A DNA stretch of 26,555 bases from JBBREP01 sp036501845 (GTDB lineage: Bacteria; Actinomycetota; Acidimicrobiia; IMCC26256; PALSA-610): NCBI GenBank assembly GCA_036501845.1, contig DASXZO010000138.1, forward strand, positions 1-26,555, read 5' to 3'. The notes beneath the pieces were generated by a model. That model saw nothing but the letters and a program-made list of their open reading frames with translations, ran no database searches and had not been told where the DNA came from. The translations under genes were made by a program, and so were the position numbers. Below, piece by piece: positions 1 through 7,098 of this stretch. Each line of letters begins with the position of its first letter. Position 1 is the first letter of the stretch.

Positions 1-914
1 GCGACAGCGAAGACGCATTCACGGTGTTGCACGATGCGTTCCTGCCCGGCGGGGCGCTCGTGTGGGTGCCCGACGGCGTGGTGATCGAAGACCCGATCCT
101 CGTGTTGCACTGGTGCGAGGGCGACGGCAACGCCAGCTTCCCGCACACGCTCGTGCACGCGGGCGAGCAGTCCGAGGTCACGATCGTGGAGCGCTTCGGT
201 TCGCCGAGCACCCGACATCTCGTCGACGCCATTGCCGAGCTTTCATTGGGCGACGGCGCGTCGGTGCGTTACCTCTCGGTGCAGGAGCACGGTCCGCGCA
301 CGTGGCACATCGGGCTGCAGCGCGCGCATCTCGGCCGCGACGCCCGGTTGCGCACGGCGGCCGTTGCGCTCGGCGGCGACTACGCGCGGTTGCGTGCGGA
401 GGCGCGGCTCGACGGCACCGGGAGCGAGAGCGAAATGGTGGCCGTGTACTTCGGCGATCACCACCAGATGCTCGACTTCCGCACGCTCCAAGACCACGCC
501 GCGCCGCGAACGCGCAGCGAGTTGCTCTTCAAGGGAGCGGTCGAGGACACCGCGTCGTCGGTGTACTCGGGATTGATCCGCTTGCGTGAGGAAGCGCAGA
601 AGGCCGAGGCGTACCAGACCAATCGCAACCTCGTGCTCAGCGAGGGTGCTCGCGCCGAATCGATCCCCAATCTCGAGATCCTTGCCAACGACGTGCAGTG
701 CAGCCACGGCTCCACCGTCGGACCGATCGACGACGACCAGCTCTACTACCTCGCGAGCCGCGGCATTCCGCCCGACGCCGCCGAACGACTGATCGTGCTC
801 GGCTTCTTCGACGACGTATTGTCGCGCCTGCCGAACCGCGCGCTCGTCGCGCCGCTGCGTCGCACTGTGGTCGACAAGCTCGACCACTCGCACCGACAGT
901 CGGCCAGCTCATGA
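1..914 (+). CDS. sufD: SufD, Fe-S cluster assembly scaffold subunit (5' partial)
   Basis: The reading frame is open from base 3 to the TGA at 912-914, so the start lies upstream of the window and about 303 residues are visible. The protein belongs to the SufB/SufD family of right-handed beta-helix proteins, which with SufB and the ATPase SufC form the SufBC2D scaffold where Fe-S clusters are built in the cytoplasm. The family core is clear in the second half: QTNRNLVLSEGARAESIPNLEI is followed by the NDVQCSHGSTVGPID segment, then YYLASRGIP and a helical C-terminus. The QCSHGSTVG segment holds the conserved Cys and His of the family. I call it SufD rather than SufB because it is followed by a Rieske gene and sufC, as in the actinobacterial order sufB-sufD-Rieske-sufC. 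sufB would then lie just before the window. It overlaps the next gene by ATGA, which suggests translational coupling. Confidence 0.9.
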   Translation, partial: DSEDAFTVLHDAFLPGGALVWVPDGVVIEDPILVLHWCEGDGNASFPHTLVHAGEQSEVTIVERFGSPSTRHLVDAIAELSLGDGASVRYLSVQEHGPRTWHIGLQRAHLGRDARLRTAAVALGGDYARLRAEARLDGTGSESEMVAVYFGDHHQMLDFRTLQDHAAPRTRSELLFKGAVEDTASSVYSGLIRLREEAQKAEAYQTNRNLVLSEGARAESIPNLEILANDVQCSHGSTVGPIDDDQLYYLASRGIPPDAAERLIVLGFFDDVLSRLPNRALVAPLRRTVVDKLDHSHRQSASS

Positions 915-1243
915 CGGCAGGCACCGTTGTCGGTCGCACGGGCGACGTACCCGACGGTGAGGCGCGCCGCTTCGACGTCGACGCCGAGCGAGTGTGCGTG
1001 GTGCACATCGGCGACGAGTGGTTCGCGATCGGCGACACGTGCTCGCACGCCGAGTACTCGTTGAGCGAGGGCGACGTGTGGGCCGACGAGTGCGAGATCG
1101 AGTGCCCGAAGCACGGCGCGATGTTCTCGCTGCGCACCGGCGAGCCGCTCACGCTTCCCGCCACGCGGCCGGTGCCCACCTACTCGGTGCGCATCGACGG
1201 CGACAACGTCGTGGTCGCGGTGAAGGAAGGCGCGGAATCGTGA
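911..1243 (+). CDS. Rieske-type [2Fe-2S] ferredoxin of the suf operon
   Basis: This is a 110-residue protein starting at the ATG that overlaps the sufD stop codon (ATGA). It has the Rieske cluster ligands in the usual order: C44-x-H46 in DTCSHAEYSL and C65-x-x-H68 in ECPKHGAMFSL. The length fits stand-alone Rieske ferredoxins of the NirD / dioxygenase-ferredoxin type. Such a gene between sufD and sufC is common in actinobacterial suf operons, where it is often annotated as a non-heme iron oxygenase ferredoxin subunit. A role in electron transfer during Fe-S assembly is inference. The TGA at 1241-1243 is followed at once by the 78-bp repeat (1244-1321), which separates it from sufC. Confidence 0.92.
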   Translation: MTAGTVVGRTGDVPDGEARRFDVDAERVCVVHIGDEWFAIGDTCSHAEYSLSEGDVWADECEIECPKHGAMFSLRTGEPLTLPATRPVPTYSVRIDGDNVVVAVKEGAES

Positions 1244-1321
1244 GCCCCTGGGGGCGCGAGGCCGGCGGCCGCAACAGACGTGCGCAGCACTTCTGTTTCG
1301 GAGAAGGTGAGCGGGGGTGGA
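1244..1321 (+). repeat. 78-bp dispersed repeat, copy A (Rieske-sufC junction)
   Basis: This stretch has exactly the same length as 15635-15712 read on the minus strand. The first 14 bases (GCCCCTGGGGGCGC) and the last 13 (GAGCGGGGGTGGA) are identical in the two copies, while the middle has diverged. It fills the whole space between the Rieske stop codon and the sufC start apart from one base. Removing it would leave TGA-C-ATG, the tight spacing expected in such an operon. A 28-codon frame, GTG at 1240 to TGA at 1324-1326, runs through it and overlaps the stop of the gene before and the start of the gene after. The purine-rich right end may serve as ribosome-binding site for sufC. Its nature as a mobile or dispersed element is inference from two copies. 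Confidence 0.75.
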
Positions 1322-1322
1322 C

Positions 1323-2165
1323 ATGAGCACGCTCCACATCGACGATCTGCACGCAACCGTCGCGGGGTTGGAGATCCTGCGGGGTGTGTCGCTGGAAGCC
1401 GCGTCGGGCGAGGTCCACGTGGTGATGGGGCCGAACGGCTGCGGCAAGAGCACGCTCGCGCACACGTTGATGGGCCGGTCCGACTACACGGTCACTGCCG
1501 GACGAGTCACGCTCGACGACGCCGACCTGCTCGCGCTGCCCACGTGGCAGCGCGCCCGCGCCGGGCTCTTCGTGGCCATGCAGTACCCGATCGAGGTGCC
1601 GGGTGTGCCGGTGGAGGAGCTGGTCGCGGCGTCGCAGCGCGCCGGGAGCGACCCGTCGAGTGTCGACGGTCTGCACGAGCGGCTCGCCACCGAGGCCACG
1701 CGGCTCGGCATCGACGACTCGTTCCTCGTGCGCGGCGTGAACGACGAGTTCTCCGGCGGCGAGCAGAAGCGCCTCGAGACACTGCAGCTCGCGTTGCTGC
1801 AGCCCAAGTTCGCGGTGCTCGACGAGATCGACTCGGGCCTCGACGTGGATGCGCTCGGCGACGTGGCCCGGCGGGTGCAGGCCATGACCGGTGAGGACGG
1901 CCTCGGCGTAATCGCCATCACGCACTACGCGCGGCTCCTGCGCGACCTGCGTCCCGACTACATCCACGTGATGATGGCCGGCCGCATCGTGGGCAGTGGC
2001 GGTCCCGAGTTGGCCGAACGGGTGGAAGCGGTCGGCTACGAAGGGCTCGCCCGCGAGCTCGGCGTGAGCGAGCTGACGGTCGAAAAGCCGGCGGAGCAGG
2101 ATCCCTTCGCCGATCCCACCGTGGCGACGCCGGCCTTCATGGAGAAGATCCGCTCGGCGCAGTAG
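1323..2165 (+). CDS. sufC: SufC-like ATPase (first paralogue)
   Basis: This is a 280-residue ABC-type ATPase of the SufC family, the cytoplasmic ATPase that remodels the SufB-SufD scaffold. Walker A is GPNGCGKST (36-44), the ABC signature SGGEQKR (144-150), Walker B FAVLDEIDSGLD (163-174), and the H-loop His is at about 201. The SufC hallmarks DSGLDVDAL and ITHYARLL are present. It is about 20-30 residues longer than usual, owing to a C-terminal tail after the normal end of the fold. A second sufC lies at 13016-13804, and the two proteins differ strongly in the Q-loop region (MQYPIEVPGVPVEEL here). The ATG at 1323 is preferred over an in-frame GTG at 1317 because of the G-rich stretch before it. 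Its position behind sufD suggests that it serves the local SufB-SufD. Confidence 0.9.
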   Translation: MSTLHIDDLHATVAGLEILRGVSLEAASGEVHVVMGPNGCGKSTLAHTLMGRSDYTVTAGRVTLDDADLLALPTWQRARAGLFVAMQYPIEVPGVPVEELVAASQRAGSDPSSVDGLHERLATEATRLGIDDSFLVRGVNDEFSGGEQKRLETLQLALLQPKFAVLDEIDSGLDVDALGDVARRVQAMTGEDGLGVIAITHYARLLRDLRPDYIHVMMAGRIVGSGGPELAERVEAVGYEGLARELGVSELTVEKPAEQDPFADPTVATPAFMEKIRSAQ

Positions 2166-2183
2166 CCGTAATGTGCGGGCCCG

Positions 2184-2726
2184 ATGGCGCGCACGGTCGC
2201 GAGTGGCGAGCGGGTCGCGATCGTCCGGCCCCGGATGAGCGACCGCAACGAGTTCCTCGCGGCTGTGTCGCGCAGCAGCTCCTTGCTCGAGCCGTGGGTG
2301 TACGCGCCGTCGACGCCCACCCAGTGGTCGGCCTACGTGCGTCGCATGCGCGCTCCCGATTCTCGGGCGTTCCACCTGCGCCGGCACGGCGACGGTGCGC
2401 TCGTGGGCGTGATCAACCTGAACACGATCATCCTCGGCGGGCTGCGCCAGGCGTTCGTGGGTTACTACGGGTTTCTGCCCTACGCCGGCAGCGGGTTCAT
2501 GACCGAAGGCCTCGGTCTCGTGGTGGCCCAAGCGTTCGGAGAGATCGGCCTCCATCGCCTCGAGGCGAACATCCAACCTGGCAACGAACGATCGAAGGCG
2601 CTGGCTTCGCGCCTCGGATTCCAGTGCGAAGGTTTCTCGCCCCGCTATCTCCAAGTGGGTGGCGCCTGGCGCGACCACGAGCGCTGGGCCATCACCAGCG
2701 AGGAATGGCCGCCGGCATCAGCTTGA
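2184..2726 (+). CDS. GNAT N-acetyltransferase, RimJ/RimL type
   Basis: The 180-residue protein has the fold pattern of RimJ/RimL-like acetyltransferases, which move acetyl from acetyl-CoA to amino groups, for example the N-terminus of ribosomal proteins. The pattern is RPRMSDRNEFLAAVSRS at the N-terminus, then GVINLNTIILGGLRQAFVGYYGFLPYAGSGFMTEGL (strands 4-5 and the acetyl-CoA loop), GLHRLEANIQPGN, and S-KALASRLGFQCEGF at the C-terminus. The usual Q/RxxGxG/A loop appears as YAGSGF. It starts with ATG 18 bases after sufC, on the same strand, and could be read with it, although no functional link is evident. The substrate cannot be told from sequence. Confidence 0.88.
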   Translation: MARTVASGERVAIVRPRMSDRNEFLAAVSRSSSLLEPWVYAPSTPTQWSAYVRRMRAPDSRAFHLRRHGDGALVGVINLNTIILGGLRQAFVGYYGFLPYAGSGFMTEGLGLVVAQAFGEIGLHRLEANIQPGNERSKALASRLGFQCEGFSPRYLQVGGAWRDHERWAITSEEWPPASA

Positions 2727-2750
2727 TCATCCTGATCACCCTGATCATCC
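2724..2750 (+). repeat. Three tandem 9-bp units at the GNAT stop codon
   Basis: TGATCATCC, TGATCACCC and TGATCATCC follow each other without gaps. The first unit begins with the stop codon of the acetyltransferase gene, and GATGA follows the third. The function, if any, is unknown. It may be slippage-derived or a binding site in the 53-bp gap before the metal exporter gene. Confidence 0.6.
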
Positions 2751-2779
2751 GATGACGCGCTCGGGGGCGAACACCCCAC

Positions 2780-4318
2780 GTGGTTCGGGGCACACGGTGG
2801 TTACGGCGCGCGGTGTTCATGGCGTGCGGCGCGGCCGTGGTGCTCGCGGCCACAGCCACGGGCGCGTCGGCGCATCCGCTCGGCAACTTCACTGTGAATC
2901 GTTACTCGGGCGTGTACGTGGGGCCCGGTCGCGGCACCGTCGACTGGGTGCTCGACATGGCCGAGATCCCCACGTTCCAGCAGCGCTACACCGTCGACAC
3001 GAATCACGACGGCCGCTACGAGAAGAGTGAGCTCGCGGCCGCGGCCCACCCGCGCTGCGCAACCGTGGGCAAGGGCATCGATGTCGCGCTCGACGGTCGT
3101 CGCATGCCGCTCGCGCTCGTGCGCTCTGTCGCGTCGGCGCCGATGGGTCAGGGTCTGCCGACGTTCCGACTCGAATGCCGCTTCACGTGGAAGGGTGGTC
3201 CGAGCGCGGGCCACGCATCGTTTCACGATGCCAACTATTCGGATCGCATCGGCTGGCACGAGATCGTGCTCGCCGGCGACCAGGCCACCGTGTCGCATTC
3301 GAATGTGGCGTCGCACACCATCAGCGACCGGCTCACGCACTACCCGATCAACCGGCTGCATTCGCCGCTCGACGTGCCGAGCGCGCACGCCGACTACCGG
3401 CCGGGTGGCGCGGCCGCCATCATCGATGCCAACGCCATCACCGCGCACTACAAGGGCCTCACCGACTGGTTCACCAGCAGCGTGCAGGCCCGCCGGTTGT
3501 CGCTCGGCTTGTCGCTGCTCGCGATCGCCGCGGCGCTGATCCTCGGCGCGTTCCATGCCGTCGCGCCGGGTCACGGCAAGACGGTGATGGCTGCGTATCT
3601 GGTGGGCGAGCGCGGCTCGTTGCGACACGGCCTCGCGCTCGGTGTGACGGTGGCGGTCACCCATACCGTCGGGGTGTTGGTGCTGGGGCTTGTGCTCACC
3701 GCCACGCAGACGTTCGCGCCCGAAAGCGTGTATCCGTGGCTCGGTGTGCTCAGCGGCGCCCTGTTCGCGGCGCTCGGGGTTTGGCTCCTCGTGCGCGCGC
3801 TCCGTCAACGTCATCGCATGCGGGCGATGGCCGACACCATCCCAGCGCCGGTGCACACGCACGATGCGCACGGACATGTTCATGGGGATCACAGTCACGA
3901 TGATTCGCACCCGCATCCCCACGAACACGGTGGCGGGCATGCCCATTCACACGGCGGGTTCGGTCACACCCACGTGCATTACGACGAGAGCACGCCCGCG
4001 CTCGGCTTCCGCAGCCTCATGGCGATGGGTTTCGCCGGTGGCCTCGTGCCCACGCCGTCGGCCGTGGTGGTGCTGCTCGGTGCCACCGCGATCGGGCGAG
4101 CCTGGTTCGGTGCGATGCTCGTGATCTTCTACGGGGTCGGCCTGGCGACCACACTCGTCGCCGCCGGAATCGCGCTGGCGTGGGCGCGGCGACGGTTCTC
4201 GCTCGAGAACGCCAGCGCCCGCGCGTTGCGGATTGCTGCAGTGCTCCCGCTCCTCACCGGCATCGTCGTCACCGGCGGCGGCCTCATCCTGATCGCCCGC
4301 GCGGTCACCTCTGTCTGA
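2780..4318 (+). CDS. NicO/RcnA-type nickel/cobalt exporter with EF-hand-like and His-rich loops
   Basis: This 512-residue membrane protein starts at GTG 2780. An arginine-rich N-terminus and hydrophobic stretch end in GASA-HPLGNF, a plausible signal peptidase site near residue 31. HPLGNFTVNRY is the typical mature start of this NicO-like group. Residues about 35-230 form an extracytoplasmic domain that includes D73-x-N75-x-D77-G78 to E84, a 12-residue EF-hand-like loop. Membrane segments begin near 240. The two family motifs are HAVAPGHGKT (about 259-268) and GFAGGLVPTPSA (about 417-428). Between them, residues 359-400 are packed with His, Asp and Gly, a likely cytoplasmic metal-binding loop. 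Export of Ni/Co or a related divalent metal is the family role; the metal is not proven here. It is convergent with the gene at 4331 with only 12 bases between. Confidence 0.85.
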   Translation: MVRGTRWLRRAVFMACGAAVVLAATATGASAHPLGNFTVNRYSGVYVGPGRGTVDWVLDMAEIPTFQQRYTVDTNHDGRYEKSELAAAAHPRCATVGKGIDVALDGRRMPLALVRSVASAPMGQGLPTFRLECRFTWKGGPSAGHASFHDANYSDRIGWHEIVLAGDQATVSHSNVASHTISDRLTHYPINRLHSPLDVPSAHADYRPGGAAAIIDANAITAHYKGLTDWFTSSVQARRLSLGLSLLAIAAALILGAFHAVAPGHGKTVMAAYLVGERGSLRHGLALGVTVAVTHTVGVLVLGLVLTATQTFAPESVYPWLGVLSGALFAALGVWLLVRALRQRHRMRAMADTIPAPVHTHDAHGHVHGDHSHDDSHPHPHEHGGGHAHSHGGFGHTHVHYDESTPALGFRSLMAMGFAGGLVPTPSAVVVLLGATAIGRAWFGAMLVIFYGVGLATTLVAAGIALAWARRRFSLENASARALRIAAVLPLLTGIVVTGGGLILIARAVTSV

Positions 4319-4330
4319 GGCCCAGCGGCG

Positions 4331-5152
4331 TCAGTCGTCGATGCAGGCGGGCAGCGACTCCGAATAGGTGCCCGTGTCGGACTGCACCGTGATGTTCTGC
4401 ACGTGCGACGCGTGCGCCACGACCGCATCGAACAACGCCAGACCCGGCACGCGCGGGTCGTGGGCAGGAGTGCCCTGCGCGACCACGCGCCCGCGGATCA
4501 CGATTGCCACGTGCGTTGCGCCCGGCGACGCCCACACGCCGATGAGCGATCGGTCCTGCGCGTTCGGCTGGGTGCAGTCGTATCCAGGTTCGTTGGGCGG
4601 TCCGTAAATGGTGTCACCGAGACGACGGTCGCGGCCGAAGAACACTCCGTAGCCGATCTCGGTCGCGAGCGAGCCGGTGAAGTCGGAGTAGATCGGCGCT
4701 GTGCCGGTGGTCGACAGCGTCCGGTATCCGATCTGACGGATCGGCTGGCGTGCCTGCGCGAGAGCGACGAATGTCGGCGCGTCGAGGTACACGATCGAAG
4801 ACAGGAACCCGCGTCGGTCGTGTGCCGACATGGACTGCGCGTGGAACGTGATGCGCGCGGAGCTGTGTGCGGGCTCGGGAACGCGAGGCAATGCCCAGTC
4901 GATATGGCCCAACGTGCCGCTCGCCGGACGCGCGACGAACACGACTCTCCCGTAGGACGCGGTATCGAACGTCAGCCAATACTCGTGCGCGTTGTTGCCT
5001 GCACCGCTCGGGTTACTGACGCCCGGATACCAGTTGAGCGCGGGGATCCCGGTTGCTGTGGTGGATGCCGTCGCCGAGGCCGCGCCCACCGGCAACAACG
5101 CGGTGAGCGAGACCACCGCGACCACGATCCACAACACGCGTCGACCCGACAT
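4331..5152 (-). CDS. Secreted protein of unknown function
   Basis: I do not recognise this 273-residue protein. From the ATG at 5152 it begins with a clear signal peptide: MSGRR, a hydrophobic stretch, then PVGAASA near residue 27. A GGAGGG ribosome-binding site six bases upstream decides this start over an in-frame upstream one at 5185. The mature part has no membrane segment. It is rich in beta-type sequence with many Thr, Ser and Gly, and contains two cysteines far apart (GYDCTQPN and the C-terminal PACIDD) that could form a disulfide outside the cell. It lies last in a minus-strand series behind the L,D-transpeptidase and DinB genes, with gaps of 25 and 65 bases. It may be co-transcribed with them as an envelope protein, which is inference only. 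Confidence 0.75.
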   Translation of the reverse strand: MSGRRVLWIVVAVVSLTALLPVGAASATASTTATGIPALNWYPGVSNPSGAGNNAHEYWLTFDTASYGRVVFVARPASGTLGHIDWALPRVPEPAHSSARITFHAQSMSAHDRRGFLSSIVYLDAPTFVALAQARQPIRQIGYRTLSTTGTAPIYSDFTGSLATEIGYGVFFGRDRRLGDTIYGPPNEPGYDCTQPNAQDRSLIGVWASPGATHVAIVIRGRVVAQGTPAHDPRVPGLALFDAVVAHASHVQNITVQSDTGTYSESLPACIDD

Positions 5153-5217
5153 GAGCTGCCCTCCACTCCGCTCGGTATCCACCATGGTCGCCCACGAGGT
5201 GCAGGCGTGTAAAGGGG

Positions 5218-5724
5218 TCAGTCGCCGGTGCTGCCGTCGATCGCCTGGCGCAGGAGATCGGCGTGCCCGCAGTGGCGTGCGTACTCCTCGATCATGTGCA
5301 CGATCGCGCGCCGCAACGACGCCTTGTCGGGGTCGGTCTCGAGGCGACCGCCGTCATCGAGCGACGCGGGCTTGATATTGGCGTCGGCAGCACGGATCTC
5401 GCTCCAATAGGCGTCGAGCGCACCGGCGGCGGTGGCGTCGGCCGGCACGCGCCACTCCTCGTCGTCGTCGAACAGCGGCGGCACGTCTTCGTCGACGAAC
5501 CACCGGCGAAACCACCAGCGTTCGACATCGGTCATGTGGCGGATCAGGCCGAGGAGTGTGAGATCACTCGGTGGGCAGGCTGCGCGCCGAGCGTCGTGGT
5601 CGCTGAGGCCGTCGGCCTTACGCGCGAGCACAGCGCGGTGGTAGTCGAGGTAGCCGTAGAGCACGGTTCGCTCGTCACCACCCGTGGCCTTCTGCGCGGG
5701 CAATGGCGTGGTCGGTTCGCTCAT
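5218..5724 (-). CDS. DinB-like protein, DUF664 family
   Basis: The 168-residue protein has the four-helix pattern of the DinB/DUF664 superfamily, many members of which bind a metal through three histidines and act as thiol-dependent transferases. The pattern is YGYLDYHRAVLARKADGLSD (helix 1), LTLLGLIRHMTDVERWWFRRWF (helix 2, His), and a C-terminal HMIEEYARHCGHADLLRQAIDG. The likely metal ligands are the His of LIRHM and the His residues of ARHCGHAD. The ATG at 5724 is preferred over a GTG two codons upstream. The substrate is unknown; in actinobacteria some relatives use mycothiol. Confidence 0.88.
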   Translation of the reverse strand: MSEPTTPLPAQKATGGDERTVLYGYLDYHRAVLARKADGLSDHDARRAACPPSDLTLLGLIRHMTDVERWWFRRWFVDEDVPPLFDDDEEWRVPADATAAGALDAYWSEIRAADANIKPASLDDGGRLETDPDKASLRRAIVHMIEEYARHCGHADLLRQAIDGSTGD

Positions 5725-5749
5725 GCGCACAGTCTGGCGCGAGCGGCGT

Positions 5750-6778
5750 TCAGTGTGTGGTGGTGGTGACCGGATGCGTCGTCGGCGTGGTGGTCGACAC
5801 GTGTGGCGCGGCCGTGGTGGTGGACACGTGTGGCGCCGCCGTCGTGCGCACTGCAGTGGTGGTGGTCGTTGCCGGCGCGCGTGTGGGTGGCGTGGTGCCC
5901 GGCGGCGGACCCGCGGGCGTGCCGACCACGTCGACCTCTTCGCCCCTGTTCACGAGTGTGTAGAAGTAGTTCGCGATGAACATCGGGATGCGCGTGCAGC
6001 CGTGCGATGCCGGGTACGGCGGCACCTCGGGATAGCCATGCACCGCGATGCCGCCGTTGAAGTAATAGGGATTCCAGAGCTCGCCGAGCTTGCTCTTCTT
6101 CCAGCCCTTCACGAAGCTCGTGAAGTGGAATGTGCCCGCCGGAGTCACCGCGTACTGGCAGCCGTCGTCACCGCCGCAGAAGTAGTAGCCACCACCCGTT
6201 GACACAGTGGTGATGAGGCGGATCTGGTAGTTCTGCCACACGACGAGCACTTGCTTGTTCAGGTCGATCTCGACGCGATCGGCAGGACCGTTCGGCACGA
6301 GCGGCTGCGGGTACTTGAAGTGCTCGAGCACGAAGCTCGTCTGCGCGTCGATCCGGCCCGTGCGCGGCAGGCCCCACAACTTCTGCACGGCCTGCACCGC
6401 GTACACGGTGGATCCGTCGTAGCGGCCGTCGATCGGACCCGGATCGAAGTGGAGGTTGGCGAGTCGCTGCTCGTACGCCATCACGGTGGGGCCGGAGCTG
6501 CCGCTGCCGATACCACTTGCTCCCACGTCGGGCAGCGCTTGCGGCGACGGGTTCTTCATCGTCGGACGCGTCGTGGTGGTGGTGGGCGCGGCGGTGGTCG
6601 AGGTCGGACGCACCGTGGTGCTCGGTGCCAGCGTCGTCGACGGCAGCGTTCCCGACGTGTTGGCTGTGGCCGTGGGATTGTCGAAACCCCACACGTAGCC
6701 GTAGCCGATGAGGCTCGCGATTGCGACGGCTGCAGCGCAGCCGGCCACGATGCCGACGCGCAGGCTGATCTTGCGCAC
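5750..6778 (-). CDS. L,D-transpeptidase (YkuD) with peptidoglycan-binding domain
   Basis: This is a 342-residue cell-wall enzyme starting at GTG 6778, with GAAGG five bases upstream. The order is: a single N-terminal membrane anchor or signal (about 8-30); a Thr/Ser/Pro-rich linker (40-75); a peptidoglycan-binding repeat (about 97-155, with FDPGPIDGRYDGSTVYAVQAVQ); and a YkuD catalytic domain (about 168-287). The active-site motif is HGYPEVPPYPASHGCTRI, with H247 and catalytic C261. Such enzymes make 3-3 cross-links in peptidoglycan outside the membrane. The C-terminal tail (290-342) is again Thr/Pro-rich and contains a 9-residue tandem repeat. It is probably the first gene of a minus-strand unit and is divergent from the gene at 7099. 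Confidence 0.93.
   Translation of the reverse strand: MRKISLRVGIVAGCAAAVAIASLIGYGYVWGFDNPTATANTSGTLPSTTLAPSTTVRPTSTTAAPTTTTTRPTMKNPSPQALPDVGASGIGSGSSGPTVMAYEQRLANLHFDPGPIDGRYDGSTVYAVQAVQKLWGLPRTGRIDAQTSFVLEHFKYPQPLVPNGPADRVEIDLNKQVLVVWQNYQIRLITTVSTGGGYYFCGGDDGCQYAVTPAGTFHFTSFVKGWKKSKLGELWNPYYFNGGIAVHGYPEVPPYPASHGCTRIPMFIANYFYTLVNRGEEVDVVGTPAGPPPGTTPPTRAPATTTTTAVRTTAAPHVSTTTAAPHVSTTTPTTHPVTTTTH
5787..5840 (-). repeat. Two tandem 27-bp units in the L,D-transpeptidase tail
   Basis: Two adjacent 27-bp units (5787-5813 and 5814-5840) differ at two positions and encode AAPHVSTTT twice. They lengthen the low-complexity Thr-rich C-terminus and are likely to vary in number between strains. Confidence 0.8.
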
Positions 6779-7098
6779 GAGGACCTTCGACTGGTTTCGG
6801 GGAACGTTCGTTACGGGCGCAACACGGTGGGCAGTGGCGCCGTGAGGCGTGGAGGCTAATGACGCCGGGAGCCGTTTCCTGGGACCGAGGCTCGCCGGGA
6901 ACGGAACATTGACGCACCGCGGGTTCAGATGGTTCCCAGATCCGGGTTCGCCCGGTTCGGAACCGGCTCGGTTCTGGATGACCGCGACCCGCGGAAATAC
7001 CCGGCGTTCGTTCTGATCCGCTGCCTACTGCGCATCCGAACACATGGCATTCGGAGGCGTTGGTGCGTAATTCGACGCACCATTTGGGGAGGACTGGG
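6779..7098. other. Divergent intergenic region with GGTTC cluster and dyads
   Basis: These 320 bases separate the L,D-transpeptidase (-) from the gene at 7099 (+) and should hold both promoters, although I see no convincing -35/-10 pair. They contain the palindrome GAACGTTC (6802-6809) and five direct GGTTC copies (6922, 6931, 6945, 6954, 6970). They also contain a perfect dyad CCGGTTC-G-GAACCGG (6952-6966). A short frame with GGAGG before its ATG (6859-6912, 17 codons plus stop) could be a leader peptide, but this is weak. Confidence 0.5.

Noticed and set aside
1149..2678. Long open frame (509 codons) on the minus strand across sufC and the acetyltransferase gene
   Set aside because: It is antisense to clear genes with full motifs; its product is a His/Arg/Glu-rich string without domains, as expected for shadow frames in high-GC DNA.
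3840..3980. Repetitive His codons as a possible simple-sequence repeat or CRISPR-like array
   Set aside because: The pattern is a His/Asp/Gly-rich protein loop in frame, with no regular DNA unit.
6859..6912. 17-codon leader peptide with GGAGG upstream
   Set aside because: The spacing to ATG is only three bases, there is no run of regulatory codons, and it lies far from the next gene; chance is likely.
6940..6980. GGTTC-rich stretch resembling a tRNA T-arm
   Set aside because: No acceptor, D or anticodon arm can be drawn around it.
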